Assembly (NCBI GenBank): GCA_963931925.1
Contig: OZ007571.1
Coordinates: 59,646,125 to 59,710,124 of the forward strand
Reading direction: 5' to 3'
Length of the DNA: 64,000 nucleotides
From: Onchidella celtica
Taxonomy: Eukaryota; Mollusca; Gastropoda; Systellommatophora; Onchidiidae
This document shows positions 42,121 to 55,156 of this stretch, in pieces; position 1 is the first letter of the stretch; each line of letters starts with the position of its first letter. The notes under the pieces are model-generated. The model worked only from the letters and a program-made list of their open reading frames with translations. It searched no databases and was not told the DNA's origin. Position numbers and translations under genes: made by a program.

Positions 42121-45100
42121 ATGAAATTGAAAACCAAAAGTGAATAATGAAAAATGACTTGTGTTTTTTATTATTACTTGCTGTCCATTTTGTTTGACTG
42201 GGGAGTGCCCTGGTGAATTGAAGGTCACTTTTCTTCAGTAAGCCTTCAGAACATTCACCTGTTCACATTGATGAACCAGAGCAGGAAGAAGAAAAAAAAA
42301 GTTCGCTGTTGTGTTGGTATGTGGTCTGGCCCTGATTTTGTTCTACAAACAAAACATCTATCTGTTCTAATGAAATTTTTAAAAAGCAGTAGGCTTTTGA
42401 CCACTCACTACAGCTGTCACTGATCAATATCCTTGCCTGCAGTGAAATATCCCAATGGTTGGAAATACAATAAGCAATGTAATGAAATTCACCTGAAGTT
42501 TATTGTGTAATTCCCCCTCCATTCTTCGTCTGTCTGTCAAGCTATCCAAAGTATGATACCTCTCAGAATTCGTCTTAAAATCTTCTCTTTATCTCTATTT
42601 TCTGTGCGTTGCCACACTGGATAAAATACAAATGTTTTTTCACACACACACTCTCTCTGTCTCTGTCTCTTCTCCTCTCCCCGTGGATGGTTGGTGGGTG
42701 CTTTTGATGTCTCCTTCTGCTGTTCTACATGTACATATGTACAAGGACTTGTAAACTTGTATCATTCTGCTTTATTCTGTCTATGGTCTTATTTCTTCCG
42801 GGCACAGTTCTCGATATCGTGCCGACATGCTTTCTCCAAAGAAACTTATTTTTCTTTCGTCAGCAAACTCTTAGTTTGAACTCATGTAGAATAATAATAA
42901 AAAACAAAATACATGTATTTGATTTGCAAACGCCCACGGTATTGGCAATCTACTGTACACACATGAATGAAGGTGGAAAAATTGTACATGCCCATGTACA
43001 TTGTAGCTTTCTGTCATTTGGACTTTCTTCGGGCTTAAAAATGGACAACAAAAACAAAAGAATAAGTAAATGTAGGATACAAAAATGTACTTGAGCAAGT
43101 ACAGTGTAGCCTACAATCATATTGTAAATCCAGGCCGTTCACACAGCCTCTGTACGTTTACTTTCACTTACATAGTCTTGCGCCCATTTCATCACTGGTC
43201 CCCCCCCCCCCCCTGTTACTACATTAAGCCTCAGGTAACAGGTCGCATCAGCCTACATCCGCAGCCTCCATTACTCTTGTATTCGATTGTAAACCGTTAT
43301 CAGTATGTTCAGAGAAATACACAGAAATATGTATCATGTACATCTTGTACCTATTCCTCGGAACTGTTCAGTAACTATGACTGTAGTAAGCCAACTTAAA
43401 TTACAGGGACCATCAAGGTGAGATTTCAGTAACGACTGACACTAGTGTCACTCAGCACCTTTACACTATGCCCTCATCAGACCACATTTTTTAACCTGCT
43501 GGTGTCTCAGTGTACCAAACATGACTAGGCCTACAACTGTCTTTGAAACCCGCCAACACGCTCGATGTCCTGAGCGTTATATTTGAAGCACTTTCCAATT
43601 TACTATATAGAGTAATATTAATAATACAATGTTCATGTACTGTATGTAGTTTACGTGATAATTTAAGTTCCTGCATTAACCGTTTTCCGAGTTTTGTTGT
43701 ACAGGCTATATATTTTGGTTTTGTAATCTATCCAGAGCAAAAGAACGTTAAATATGACTGAATCAGAACCATTTTCGTAAAATCTCTTTCTTACAGTTCA
43801 GTCTGCCGAATCTATCACATGATGGAACCTACGGCATCACCATCATCTGTTACCCTGTCTGGAACAGACATTGGCGATCATGCCTTCCACTCGGATTTGT
43901 CGTCAGCCAACTTAACCTCAAACCGGATTACGAACATTCCAGATTCGAACCTCGCTCGGCTGGGCTACAATCGAACAAAATTCTCGCAGTTTTTGAGGCA
44001 CTCACTCCTTGTTGTTTTTTTCTTAATGGGGGGGGGGGTGACAGGGTGTGTAGCCTTGTCTCTGATAGGCTATAGCCCTTTTGTCTTGGAAAGGAACGTA
44101 CTCCACCCCGGGACTATACGTGACACAAACGTTATTACATGGGGGGACAGCTTACCGGATAATAAAAACGACATATAGGTGTAATTTTCGGGTGGTTTGT
44201 TTATTCAAGCTATTCTCAAATATGAAGGAATGTTTAATACATGTACACTGTAGGCTAATAGAAATCATTGTCGTGGAGAAAAGAATGGTAAAACAAGCAC
44301 AATCCCCCATCTACATTACATACATGAATGTGAATGGATTCGTTTTTTGCAAGTGAAATAAGACACCAAGAGAGAGTGAGACTGAGAGATTCACATTATA
44401 CATGGAAGTAAAACCAAATGTAATCATCTATATGCAGCCTATTTCATGGTGTTCTTTCGAAATTTCCAAGGTGTCTCGCGTAACCTTTAGAAGCGAAATC
44501 ACTAGGCACTGCATGCAGTCTATTTTTGTCTCTTATGATGCGGTAAAAGTACCGTTGCTACTTTTTCAAATAAAATCATAGTGATTGCCTGAACCTGAAT
44601 TTAATCTTATTATATGAGAAATAGGGTGTTCTGTCCCGTTTTGACATAAGGAATATCGAACTAAACACGAACATGAAATAAATGTCATATACCACTGTGT
44701 TATTTTCGGTGGCGTAGCAATGGGGGATGACAGGGCGCAGGTTGAGGGTGGGAAAAATGGGAAGGGGGATGCCACAATACCAGTTATATATTTAAGGAAG
44801 CCTATATATTTAATCATTAATGTGCGCTGGGAACGCGGCTAAAATACATAATACATACAGGTTAATGCTGATGTAAAGACAGTAACTGTTGCCCCCATAT
44901 CCCTCGAGAATGTTCAGGTAACCCTGGATACGCCCCTGGACATTGGAACTTTTATCTCTTGTGGACTGGGAACAAAATTATGATAACCAAAATAATCTAG
45001 GTTGCGCAATGACACCGAGCTACTCTTACAGAATTCAATTAGCAACATAAAAGCAAACAAATTTTCAATCTACAGTTTCCTCTTTTTCAAACTCCTCATT

Positions 45101-45607
45101 TTCACCCCAACACTGATCAGTCTTTATGGTTTAACTACATACATAGTACATGCAGGCGGTGAGAGAGAGAATGGTGGACGAAAACAGAACAGTCACGAAA
45201 TTACAAATGGATTTGAAAGAGAAAAAGAGAGTGGGGAGAGGGTGTGTGTGTGAGATGGGGAGAGGGGAGAACTCGAAAAATTACAATTACATACATGTAT
45301 TAGATCATAAAGCAAAGAAGAACGCCAGCATACCAGACCTGATAATAAAACAAAGCAAAAAAGATCCACGACGTGGACCCACCGGCCGCACCTACTAGTA
45401 CCACTACGTGTCTACAGAGATCCTGTTTCGATTGTTGTGTTGTCAGCAAAGGGTATGATCCAAACTGTAACGGTAGGCTTGTAAACAAAGCAACCACAGA
45501 AAGGGAAAAGCCATTAACCCCTGACAGCGGTAAAGCCTATTAGTACAACCGCATGGGAGTCGCTTTATGAGGTATTTGATAATCCTGTCTCTCAACTTAA
45601 GGCAAGC
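42121..45607. other. Spacer
   Basis: No exon is recognised. A CT/TG stretch near 42650-42675, a poly-C run at 43200-43213, a poly-G run near 44030 and scattered TACATGTA words are present. Open frames here are short and have no domain. Confidence 0.4.
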
Positions 45608-46470
45608 CTATCTGTGAGAGGATGAACGACTTTCTATTTTTAATGTGCTTTCATGGTAACTCTGGTGCGTGAGTGAGGGACGGCCACTCATAGTAGTTTA
45701 GGGACACTTGGCCGAGTACCATTAATTGGATTATTTCCCTTGTAATACTAGCGCGGGACCCGTTATTCACATCACGGTGAAAAGCGCGCATTTTGATTGG
45801 TCAGTTGGAAATGTTGACCACCAGGCTTCCAACTCTTATATCATGGCTTTAAGTTTCTTACAACTCGCTCCTTCGTTGTTATCCACCGACAGAAAGACGG
45901 GAACCCGAATTCATTTTTGAGAGTAGACAATACCCTATCGGTACAAAATAGGTACTCATGATAACGTTTGTTATCAATGGAGATACATCGTATTAATGGA
46001 CGAAAGTATCCCGCACAAAATTGTCGAATGTTGTTAGTCCTGACACTTTGAAAATTTATATTAAAACTATTACCGGGTTTCTGGTATAAGTAGTCAGTTA
46101 GAATTTTAGCAGCAAGTTTCTACTTTATAATGGTACCAATTTCGTTGTACTTTGATGCACGTGTCCTATTGAAATAATTAATAAGAGGATCTCGAATTTA
46201 AAGTAAACCACGAGTTAGACGCATGTTATCCCCGATAAATCCAACCTGGGTCAAATTTATTCAATTATTGCTGGAGGGGACGTTAGAGTAATTTCTGCAG
46301 TTTACTGGGATACCTAATTGACTTTTGTGTGCACCCTTTTAACCGTACTGTAAATTCGATTGTGTTAGGACCCTAACCGGTTATGTTGTTCGGCTGGACT
46401 CAATGTCCGAGCCTTTCACTTGTGCAACACGGGCTACGTAATAGCTCTCTCGGACGTCCGCGCTGGCTCA

Positions 46471-46500
46471 TATATAGGATGCCGGTTCGAGTGGTCAGTA
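46471..46500 (+). promoter_or_regulatory. Core promoter inside the 2.5 kb element, copy 1
   Basis: TATATAGG at 46471 is followed 26 bp later by the A of an initiator-like TCAGTA. In copy 2 the equivalent box reads TAGATAGG, so its TATA is damaged. Confidence 0.45.
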
Positions 46501-46627
46501 CACTCCATCAAAGACGCAGAGACAAGAGCCGACAGCACAGTGAACCTAGACCGGCGGCGGCCTGCCGTGGCGCTCCTCGCTCAAAACATGGCCTAGTCCA
46601 GTTGCGCCAGTAGCAGAGAGACTTTGG

Positions 46628-47894
46628 GTAAGTTGGAGACTATTATATTAGAAGAGACTTTAATTTGCGCACCCCCCTCCCCTCTCTTGGATGCCGCGTA
46701 GAGAATGCTGATCTACAGAGACCATTATGAGTCCGGCTCAACGGTAATTGCCATTGTCATTATTCGTGTAAGATGCGCTTTGCAGTACAGTGTCTTGATA
46801 TTGTGACTTTATTGTCAAAGTTAACGTTTGCGGTGCTAGATGATAATGATGGCTCGCTAACCAAGTTATCACGATTTGCTTGTGTGCCTATATATAGTGT
46901 ATGTGTAGCATTGCCTTGTTGTGGTAGGCAGTGGGGATTTCCTGACATGTTGATGTGGATGACTTATGTTATAGCGAGCGGCACTAAATTTGTGTACCTT
47001 GCCAGTACCACTATGCTATAGAGAGCAGTGTGATTGTGTGCTTAATGTTTAAGATGTGTAAGTAATTACATGTATTGGAGATGTATAATATTAGTTGGGC
47101 CTCACATGGGTGAGCCCCAGGATTGTTCTATGTGCGGCGGTGGATGAACAATGTTTCAATGAGTCTACACATGTTGCAATGAGTCTCGCCGACATATATA
47201 TATATATATCATGTGCATGTATTATAGTTATCCAGATGTATTATGCTTCTATGAGTTTCGTAAGTGTATGAAGGACAGTTTCATTTTAAGGAATGTACAC
47301 ATTACTTTATGTATCTAGTGGTGTGTCATACACATGTTAGCCTGGCGGCATAGCTCCGCGGCTAAGGTCGAAGGGCATGACCCTTCAGTATCGATTGGGA
47401 AGGGAGGTAACCAATACAATAGCCCTGGGGCGGGTTAGTACTAATAATGGGAGTGGGCCTATGAGGATGGCCTGCATTGGGATGCAGCGTCTGTGTTATG
47501 GACGGTCAGTGGGCCATGTTGGCCACTGCGTTATTAAATGGAATGGCCACTCTGGATGTGTTGTACACCGGCTCAGTGGAGCGAAACTATTGTGTTCTTG
47601 CCCCTTCATTTGTTATGTCCTTCATACTTTGATTAGTACATTAATTAGTTTATGTTGCCAGTGTACTAGGAAACTCCTTGTTTATATGATATAGCCACTT
47701 GTAGTTGTTATTCATTAACCTTAGCGCTATTTTATTCCATGCATACATATCCAGTTGGTTATTGCTTAAATTCTATATTATGTTGTTGTTTGATTTAATA
47801 CTTAATACTATCACTATATATGTCCACCATTGATTGCCTGATTAATGTTGTCATTATATCCTAATCATATTTTTGTCTTTTTCTCTTGTTCCAG
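46628..47894 (+). other. Predicted intron inside the 2.5 kb element, copy 1
   Basis: Donor GTAAGT follows AGACTTTGG, and the acceptor has a good pyrimidine tract (TTTTTCTCTTGTTCCAG). Both sites are conserved in copy 2 (49300-49305 and ending 50592). Splicing is inferred from sequence only. Confidence 0.4.
47338..47405 (+). repeat. tRNA-like segment in the 2.5 kb element
   Basis: GGCGGCATAGCTCCGCGGCTAA resembles a tRNA D-arm/A box. It is followed by the perfect hairpin GAAGGG-catga-CCCTTC, in the place of an anticodon arm, then a B-box-like GTATCGATTGGG. The same segment is in copy 2 near 50039-50105. The T-arm match is poor, so a functional tRNA is unlikely. Confidence 0.35.
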
Positions 47895-48283
47895 CTTATG
47901 GCTGGTTGGGCTTCTTTTTATGGGCTTCTTTTCTGGGTTTCTCTTCCTTTTCTGGGCTTCCTTTTCTTGGCTTCTTTTTTTTGTTTGGTAGCGATACCTT
48001 TGTTAGGCTTTTGAATAAATAAGATTGCCAGCAGAACCCTGTGTTTGTTAATCCTGTGTATCCTTAAGGGAGTTACTATTGAACCCACGCAGTAACCACA
48101 TTAGCCACTCGTAGTTCATCCAACATATCATTTCACAATTCTGAGGCTGGTCCCGATTTCGTTATTATTGCAATCATATTATAATTAAAGGCTAAATTTA
48201 AATCTGTATTGCAAAATCAAACAAACGAAAAAAAAATGAATATATGCCAATATAACGTAGCTGTGCCTCTTATGAAAATCATG

Positions 48284-50832
48284 TGTGAGAGGATGAACGA
48301 CTTTCTATTTTTAATGTGCTTTCATGGTAACTCTGGTGCGTGAGTGAGGGACGGCCACTCATAGTAGTTTATGGACACTTGGCCGAGTACCATTAATTGG
48401 ATTATTTCCCTTGTAATACTAGCGCGGGACCCGTTATTCACATCACGGTGAAAAGCGCGCATTTTGATTGGTCAGTTGGAAATGTTGACCACCGGGCTTC
48501 CAACTCTCATATCATGGCTTTAAGTTTCTTACAACTCGCTCCTTCGTTGTTATCCACCGACAGAAAGGCGGGAACCCGAATTCATTTTTGAGAGTAGACA
48601 ATACCCTATCGGTACAAAATAGGTACTCATGATAACGTTTGTTATCAATGGAAATACGTCGTATTAATGGACGAAAGTATCCCGCACAGAATTGTCGAAT
48701 GTTGTTAGTCCTGACACTTTTAAAATTTATATTAAAACTATTACCGGGTTTCTGGTAAAAGTAGTCAGTTAGAATTGTAGCAGCAAGTTTCTACTTTATA
48801 GTGGTACCAATTTTGTTGTACTTTGATGCACATGTCCTATTGAAATAATTAATAAGAGGATTTCGGATTTAAAGTAAACTATGAGTTAGACGCATGTTAT
48901 CCCCGATAATTCCAACCTGGGTCAAATTTATTCAATTATTGCTGGAGGGGACGTTAGAGTAATTTCTGCAGTTTACTGGGATACCTAATTGACTTTTGTG
49001 TGCACCCTTTTAACCGTACTGTAAATTCGATTGTGTTAGGACCCTAACCGGTTATTGTTGTTCGGCTGGACTCCATGTCCGAGCCTTTCACTTGTGCAAC
49101 ACGGGCTACGTAATAGCTCTCTCGGACGTCCGCGCTGGCTCATAGATAGGATGCCGGTTCGAGTGGTCAGTACACTCCATCAAAGACGCAGAGACAAGAG
49201 CCGACAGCACAGTGAACCTAGACCGGCGGCGGCCTGCCGTGGCGCGCCTCGCCCAAAACATGGCCTAGTCCAGTTGCGCCAGTAGCAGAGAGACTTTGGG
49301 TAAGTTGGAGACTATTATATTAGAAGTGACTTTAATTTGCGCGCCCCCCCCCTCTTTCGGGGATGCCACGTAGAGAATGCTGATCTACAGAGACCATTAT
49401 GAGTCCGGCTCAACGGTAATTGCCATTGTCATTAGACGTGTAAGATGCGCGATGCAGCGCAGTGTCTTGATATTGTGACTTTATTGTCAAAGTTAACGTT
49501 TGCGGTGCTAGATGATAATGATGGCTCGCTAACCAAGCTATCACGATTTGCTTGTGTGCATATATATAGTGTGTGTGTAGCATTGCCTTGTTGTGGTAGG
49601 CAGTGAGGATTTCCTGACATGTTGATGTGGATGACTTATGTTATAGCGAGCGGCACTACACACTTGATTGTATTACGGGTATTTGTGTACCTTGCCAGTA
49701 CCACTATGCTATAGAGAGCAGTGTGATTGTGATTGCGTGTTTAGTGTTTAAGATGTGTAAGTAATTACATGTATTGGAGATGTATAATATTAGTTGGGCC
49801 TCACATGGGTGAGCCCCAGGATTGTTCTATGTGCGGCGGTGGATGAACAATGTTTCAATGAGTCTACACATGTTGCAATGAGTCTCGCCGACATATATAT
49901 ATATATATCATGTGCATGTATTATAGTTATCCAGATGTATTATGCTTCTATGAGTTTCGTAAGTGTGTGAAGGACAGTTTCATTTTAAGGAATGTACACA
50001 TTACTTTATGTATCTAGTGGTGTGTCATACACATGTTGGCCTGGCGGCATAGCTCCGCGGCTAAGGTCGAAGGGCATGACCCTTCAGTATCGATTGGGAA
50101 GGGAAGTAACCAATACAATAGCCCTGGGGCGGGTTAGTACTAATAATGGGAGTGGGCCTATGAGGATGGCCTGCATTGGGATGCAGCGTCTGTGTTATGG
50201 ACGGTCAGTGGGCCATGTTGGCCACTGCGTTATTAAATGGAATGGCCACTCTGGATGTGTTGTACACCGGCTCAGTGGAGCGAAACTATTGTGTTCTTGC
50301 CCCTTCATTTGTTATGTCCTTCATACTTTGATTAGTACATTAGTTTATGTTGCCAGTGTACTAGGAAACTCCTTGTGTATATGATATAGCCACTTGTAGT
50401 TGTTATTCATTAACCTTAGCGCTATTTTATTCCATGCATACATATCCAGTTGGTTATTGCTTAAATTCTATATTATGTTGTTGTTGTTTGACTTAATACT
50501 TAATACTATTACTATGTATGTCCACCATTGATTGCCTGATTAATGTTGTCATTATATCCTAATCATATTTTCGTCTTTTTCTCTTGTTCCAGCTTATGGC
50601 TGGTTGGGCTTCTTTTTTTGGGCTTCTTTTCTGGGTTTCTTTTCTTTTTCTTGGTTTCTTTTTCCTTTTTCTTGATAGGGTTTTTCCTATGCCTTGGTAG
50701 CGATACGTTAGGCTTTTGAATAAATAAGATTGCCAGCAGAACCCTGTGTTTGTTAATCCTGTGTATCCTTAAGGGAGTTACTATTGAACCCACGCAGTAA
50801 CCACATTACCCCCACTCGTAGTTCATCCAACA
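48284..50832 (+). mobile_element. 2.5 kb TG...CA element, copy 2
   Basis: Same orientation, same ends and same internal order as the copy at 45613-48125, with a few per cent substitutions and small indels (about 2,549 bp). It has its own 4-bp target duplication CATG (48280-48283 and 50833-50836), so it is a separate insertion and not a tandem duplication of the locus. Donor (49300), acceptor (50592) and AATAAA (50719-50724) are kept; the TATA box is altered. Only 158 bp separate the two copies. Confidence 0.8.
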
Positions 50833-50895
50833 CATGTATTAAAAGAAAACGACAACGGTAGTTTGACATTACACCAAGGTAATTATTATACCTAC

Positions 50896-52084
50896 TGTCA
50901 CGAGTGGAGTGAGCGATAGTTAATAATTACGGGGGGAAAGGAGGAGAGTAAAATTAACGCACGTAGACAAGTAAGTTAAAGCGTGCTGTTATGAATGGTG
51001 GGGGGTCTGAATGAGGCGAAAGCGCTGTATTACTATCACTGCAAGTTAGAAGGTCCTACTGAACGGATGCTAGTAAGAGCCCAGCGGGCGAACATAAGGG
51101 GAGCAGTCGGAAGACGGATGAGAGTGTTTTTTCCAGTGATGACTGGTAGGTAGAACGTTGATTGATAATTATGATTGATGTATTATATTATATTCGTCTA
51201 TTACCATGATGTAAATAAGTATATGTGGGGAATGTGGAAGTCCTTGATATTGGATATAGCAATGTGCGCCATGAGCGATAGATGAAAGTGAGTTCATGGA
51301 TTTGTAGCACGAGTGAGTATTGTGTACTACGATGGAGGTGTGTTACCGTAAGATATTTGGTGAGTGAAATGTGAACTATTGTGTGTACGCTTCATGGGTT
51401 GTAAGGAGAGGTGGAGTGAATAGAAAGGGTATGTTATTATACCAATGTAATGTTATTCTTGTAGGTGTCGGGGACGGGCTAAAGAGCCGCCTCGGTGAGC
51501 ACAGGGGATAGGCCAGCATAGGGCCGGAGGCCACACATAGGCCAGAAGTGAGGCTGTCGGTGCAGGACAGTAGAGGCACATAAAGTCGTGGCAGTCAGGC
51601 CACGGACAGGGACGTAGATATGAGCGTGAATGTGATAATGTACTATTGCCATGTTGATGGGCTATTGAAATGATAATGTACTATTGCCATGTTGATGGGC
51701 TATTGAAATGATAATGTGCTATTGCCCTGCTGAGGTGCTAGTGGAATGCTAAGGTGTATGACAATAGGAAGGTGATGTTGAGAGACTGCGGTGCCAGTGA
51801 ATTATTAATGTGCTATTAAGACCCTGAGGGGAGAGGCTGAGGCCGAAGTGCCTTTAGGAGTAACTACCGGGTTGTGGACCCGAGGAAGAGTGCATGTGAG
51901 AATAAGGTGGTTGTACGGCAGTTAGTTTCAATAATATAATGTATGTAATTGCGCTATTATCTGTATAATTATGTTTAATAAATGTGTGAGTCTGATGGAT
52001 TGTTCTGTTAAGTGTTAAACTTGTTTGTTCGTGATTGTTGTCCTGTCATAAACTATTACATCTCCCAGTCTGGGATTTGTGACA
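50896..52084 (+). mobile_element. Solo LTR, copy B (1.19 kb)
   Basis: Starts TGTCACGAGTGG and ends GGGATTTGTGACA, flanked by a perfect 5-bp target duplication CCTAC (50891-50895 and 52085-52089). It is the inverted relative of 1018-2208. AATAAA at 51977-51982, near the right end, fits plus-strand transcription with U5 to its right. A roughly 40-bp unit (ATAATGTACTATTGCCATGT...) is tandemly repeated two to three times near 51635-51725. There is no coding sequence. Confidence 0.87.
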
Positions 52085-52089
52085 CCTAC

Positions 52090-55000
52090 CTGTCCTGTTT
52101 TTGGATTACATATAATGCATGTGCATGTATTATGTTAATCATAGGACATACCTAAACTGAGAAAGCAATTAAATTATTATATTTAGTTACATATTCTGAG
52201 CATAGAATATTTACGCACATGTACTTTTCTAACCTAGACCTACATTCCAAAAATTCCCAATATATGCAACGACTAAACAAAAATAAAAAATAAATACATT
52301 GTGATACATATTATATACGTCAAGAAAAGAGGTTAGGTACAATTAAATGTCAAATTACCCGATACTTTTAATGCAAAGTAGAATAAAGCACCTGAATGAA
52401 TTAATAAATAATGAACTAAAAAAGCTTGATCAAAACTAACAAACTATTCTTGACCATTAAACAAAAATAATTATAATATAAGAAAAGAGAAAGCAGATCA
52501 TGCATTTGAAAAGCAACCGAGTTGGCCTCAATAAAATAATGACAAATTAGATCTACTCCTTGACACTTTAAATGCACGACAGAAAATAAACAAAACAGAA
52601 AAATCTTAAAAATCGAACTATTAGCTCAATCAAAGCTAACAAACTAGATAAAAATAAAACTGAATGATGATTGTAGGCCTATAGGCCTATAGCCCATGAC
52701 CAGAAAAGTACAAGTCTAAGATTGGCCCCAGTAAACATCAGGTTACCTCTGATACTTTAAATGCGTGGTAGAATAAGTCAACAACAACAACAAAATGTGA
52801 CGGCGAGAGCAGAAATTAGCAACAATAATAAAGCCTAGTCATGTTAGCTTGGCTTGGTAATCAAGGTCGTCCGCGCAGCCTTTCTGTGCGATAAGCGTGT
52901 CAGTCGCCCATTTTTCTACGTCTACGGTAATCTAGCTACCATCTCAACTGTTTGATCTGATATTTCTATAGCATTAAAAAAAAAATTTACCATGGCTGAT
53001 GACGAACTAAAAATGGCCCTGCATCATATTTAGTCAAATCAAATCTAACTCATTTAACCAAATGTTTTTCAACATTACTACTGACAATATTATTCTGTTA
53101 TGTAATGTATTACGTATTTATCTAGTAAAGAGAAATAACTCTAAAAATTTCAACTTACTTCCGACAACACATGGTGGCTACCCTTGGTAACACATGCCGT
53201 GCCTTTCACTTTCGTAATGATTAATGAATAATTTATACAATTTATATGGGAACAGTATGCAAGATGCAGGGTATGATAAAATCGAAATACCACAACCCTC
53301 GAATTTAATTTAGAACTACAATCTTGGTAAAACATTTGCCGATAAGCCTAATTTAAACCATGATTTCGTACTATGTACAGTACTAACAATTATTATGATA
53401 AAAAAGGAAACATCTTATGTGACTCCGCCATCATCAAAAAGACGAAACTATAAAGAATATCATCATCGAATACTAATGACAACAGCAAGACAAACTCAAA
53501 CAATACGAACGGGGAGAGTCATGATCATAACAGTATCAACAGAAACTAGATGTTATTATTATTATTATTTTAAACTTCGCATATTTTTATCTTACCATCA
53601 AGACTCCAACAGCCCAGCAGCCGGGTGGTTTGAGTGCTTATTTAACCTATGTGCAAGAGATCACAGGTTCTAATCTCTTTTGGAGGCGGGATCCAACCTG
53701 ATTAATTTCTCGTGGCGTTTTCAAGATCTTTTCGAGATCAAACTCGTCAGCAGCCTGTCAGGACCCAAGCTTCAAAACTTGGGGATCATGTACTAACAAC
53801 ATTTCATCCCTTATAGCCTCACTGCGTTGAAGAAGGGAAATCAAATCCACCAACACAAGGAATCCCCAGACTCCAGTATCTGATAATTCTTCCTGTCCAC
53901 TTCACAGAAACAACCGTTTGGAGAAACAGCTCTTAGTAAGAATTATGTAAATAAATAAATATACAAGAAAGAAAGAAGGAAATGTTTATTTATTTATTTA
54001 TTCATCAATTTTTTTATTTTGATGTGATCGGCTTCAATCCTCTCCCCTGTCTTTCTTTAAAAAATATCAACGCTTCTTGTTAAAATCATTACCAAAAATT
54101 TATACAACACTAAGAGAACTAATCGACCCATCTCCCCTCTCTAAACTTTCTCATACATGAGCCTTTCATCAGAGTTAAACTTAATAGCAGATACCCGTGA
54201 GCATCAAACGGTTAGAATTGAAGTAACTTGTCATTGTCAAAGAGTTGCCCGGACAAGTAACGCAAAATCTGTGCGATAACTCAGAACTTTGAAGACATCC
54301 ACGAACGTCATTGTTATGATGAGAGCTTATAACCAATGAAATCTAGACGATAGGACAGTTTAACACACTGAGACAATATTTTGAAATTTCACACCTTGTA
54401 ATTCTTATTGTTTTCAAGATTGAAAATACTTGGTTATATACGTACCAAATCCTAGCTTTCCATGTTTTAAATTATTGTTGAGTTTGATATGGCAAATCCC
54501 AGGAACCCGAAGCAGACTCTGACCAACAAAATGATTTAAAAAAGAAAATTATTTCTCAAATATATTTTTCTGACTTTTATTAAGGTAAAACAACCTAGGC
54601 TTGTTTATTATCGAGCAATGAAAATTCAGAGGTTAAAATGATACTGAATCTGAATTTAGGATTCAATGAGAAACCAGCTGTACCCATGGGAGATTCACAG
54701 TTCAACAGCCATTACTATAAAATATCCTGTTAAAAAATTCAACTAAAGCACATTGCTTTTGCTCTCAAAAGGAGAAGAAATCCTTGTTGTGGGCAACAAG
54801 CACCTTATGATATCTGCTGATCTCGGAGACTCGACAGAACGAGGGGTAAATATCAAGAGGGCTTGGCTTGCCACCCACCGCCGATCTCTGTTCGCAGAGG
54901 GCGTTCTCTTTTGTGCTTGACTTAACAATAAGCTGTTATAAAATGTAGGCCTACTGGACATTGAGAGAAAGAAAACTTTGCCAGAGGTGACATCAAAGGT

Positions 55001-55150
55001 GGGTTAATGCAAACAGTAGCACACTCTCACAGTATTTGCATCGTGCAAAACCATTCACGTAGGCGATACAGTATGGATGGAACGGAAGGTCGAACTGGAT
55101 AGCTCGCCACACACTTGACAATTGGCAGTTGGACGGATCGGTGATTTGAA
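52090..55150. other. Spacer
   Basis: A+T-rich DNA without a recognisable exon. A SINE-like segment lies near 53610-53760. A palindromic TAGGCCTATAGGCCTATAG stretch lies near 52675-52690. Confidence 0.4.
53610..53760 (+). repeat. tRNA-derived SINE-like segment
   Basis: An A-box-like CGGGTGGTTTGAGTGC is followed by the B-box-like GGTTCTAATC at 53666-53675. The tail GGATCCAAC...TTTCTCGTGGCGTTTT matches a stretch near 14500-14535 (GGATCTGATCCAAC...TTTCTCGTGGTATTTT), so at least these two belong to one family. Confidence 0.5.
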
Positions 55151-55156
55151 AAATAA

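Larger units (their letters stand above)
45613..48125 (+). mobile_element. 2.5 kb TG...CA element, copy 1 (solo long LTR or LTR-like element)
   Basis: The element starts TGTGAGAGGATGAAC and ends GTTCATCCAACA, so the ends are TG...CA and share the inverted word GGATGAAC. It is flanked by a 4-bp target duplication TATC (45609-45612 and 48126-48129). Inside are CCAAT-type words, a TATA box TATATAGG (46471-46478), an initiator-like TCAGTA (46495-46500), a perfect splice donor GTAAGT (46628-46633), an acceptor cttgttccag (ending 47894), and AATAAA (48014-48019). There is no long open frame. Length 2,513 bp is large for an LTR. The absence of attached gag-pol and presence of a second copy with its own target duplication support a solo LTR or a non-autonomous retroelement. 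Confidence 0.78.

Noticed and set aside
45726..48591. Conserved 64-codon frames in both 2.5 kb elements (45726-45920, 48397-48591)
   Set aside because: They are conserved because the two DNA copies are nearly the same. Differences are as often amino-acid-changing as not, they lie upstream of the predicted start site, and no domain is visible.
45613..50832. Simple tandem segmental duplication of a 2.5 kb block
   Set aside because: Each copy has its own different 4-bp target duplication and TG...CA ends, so two insertions fit better.
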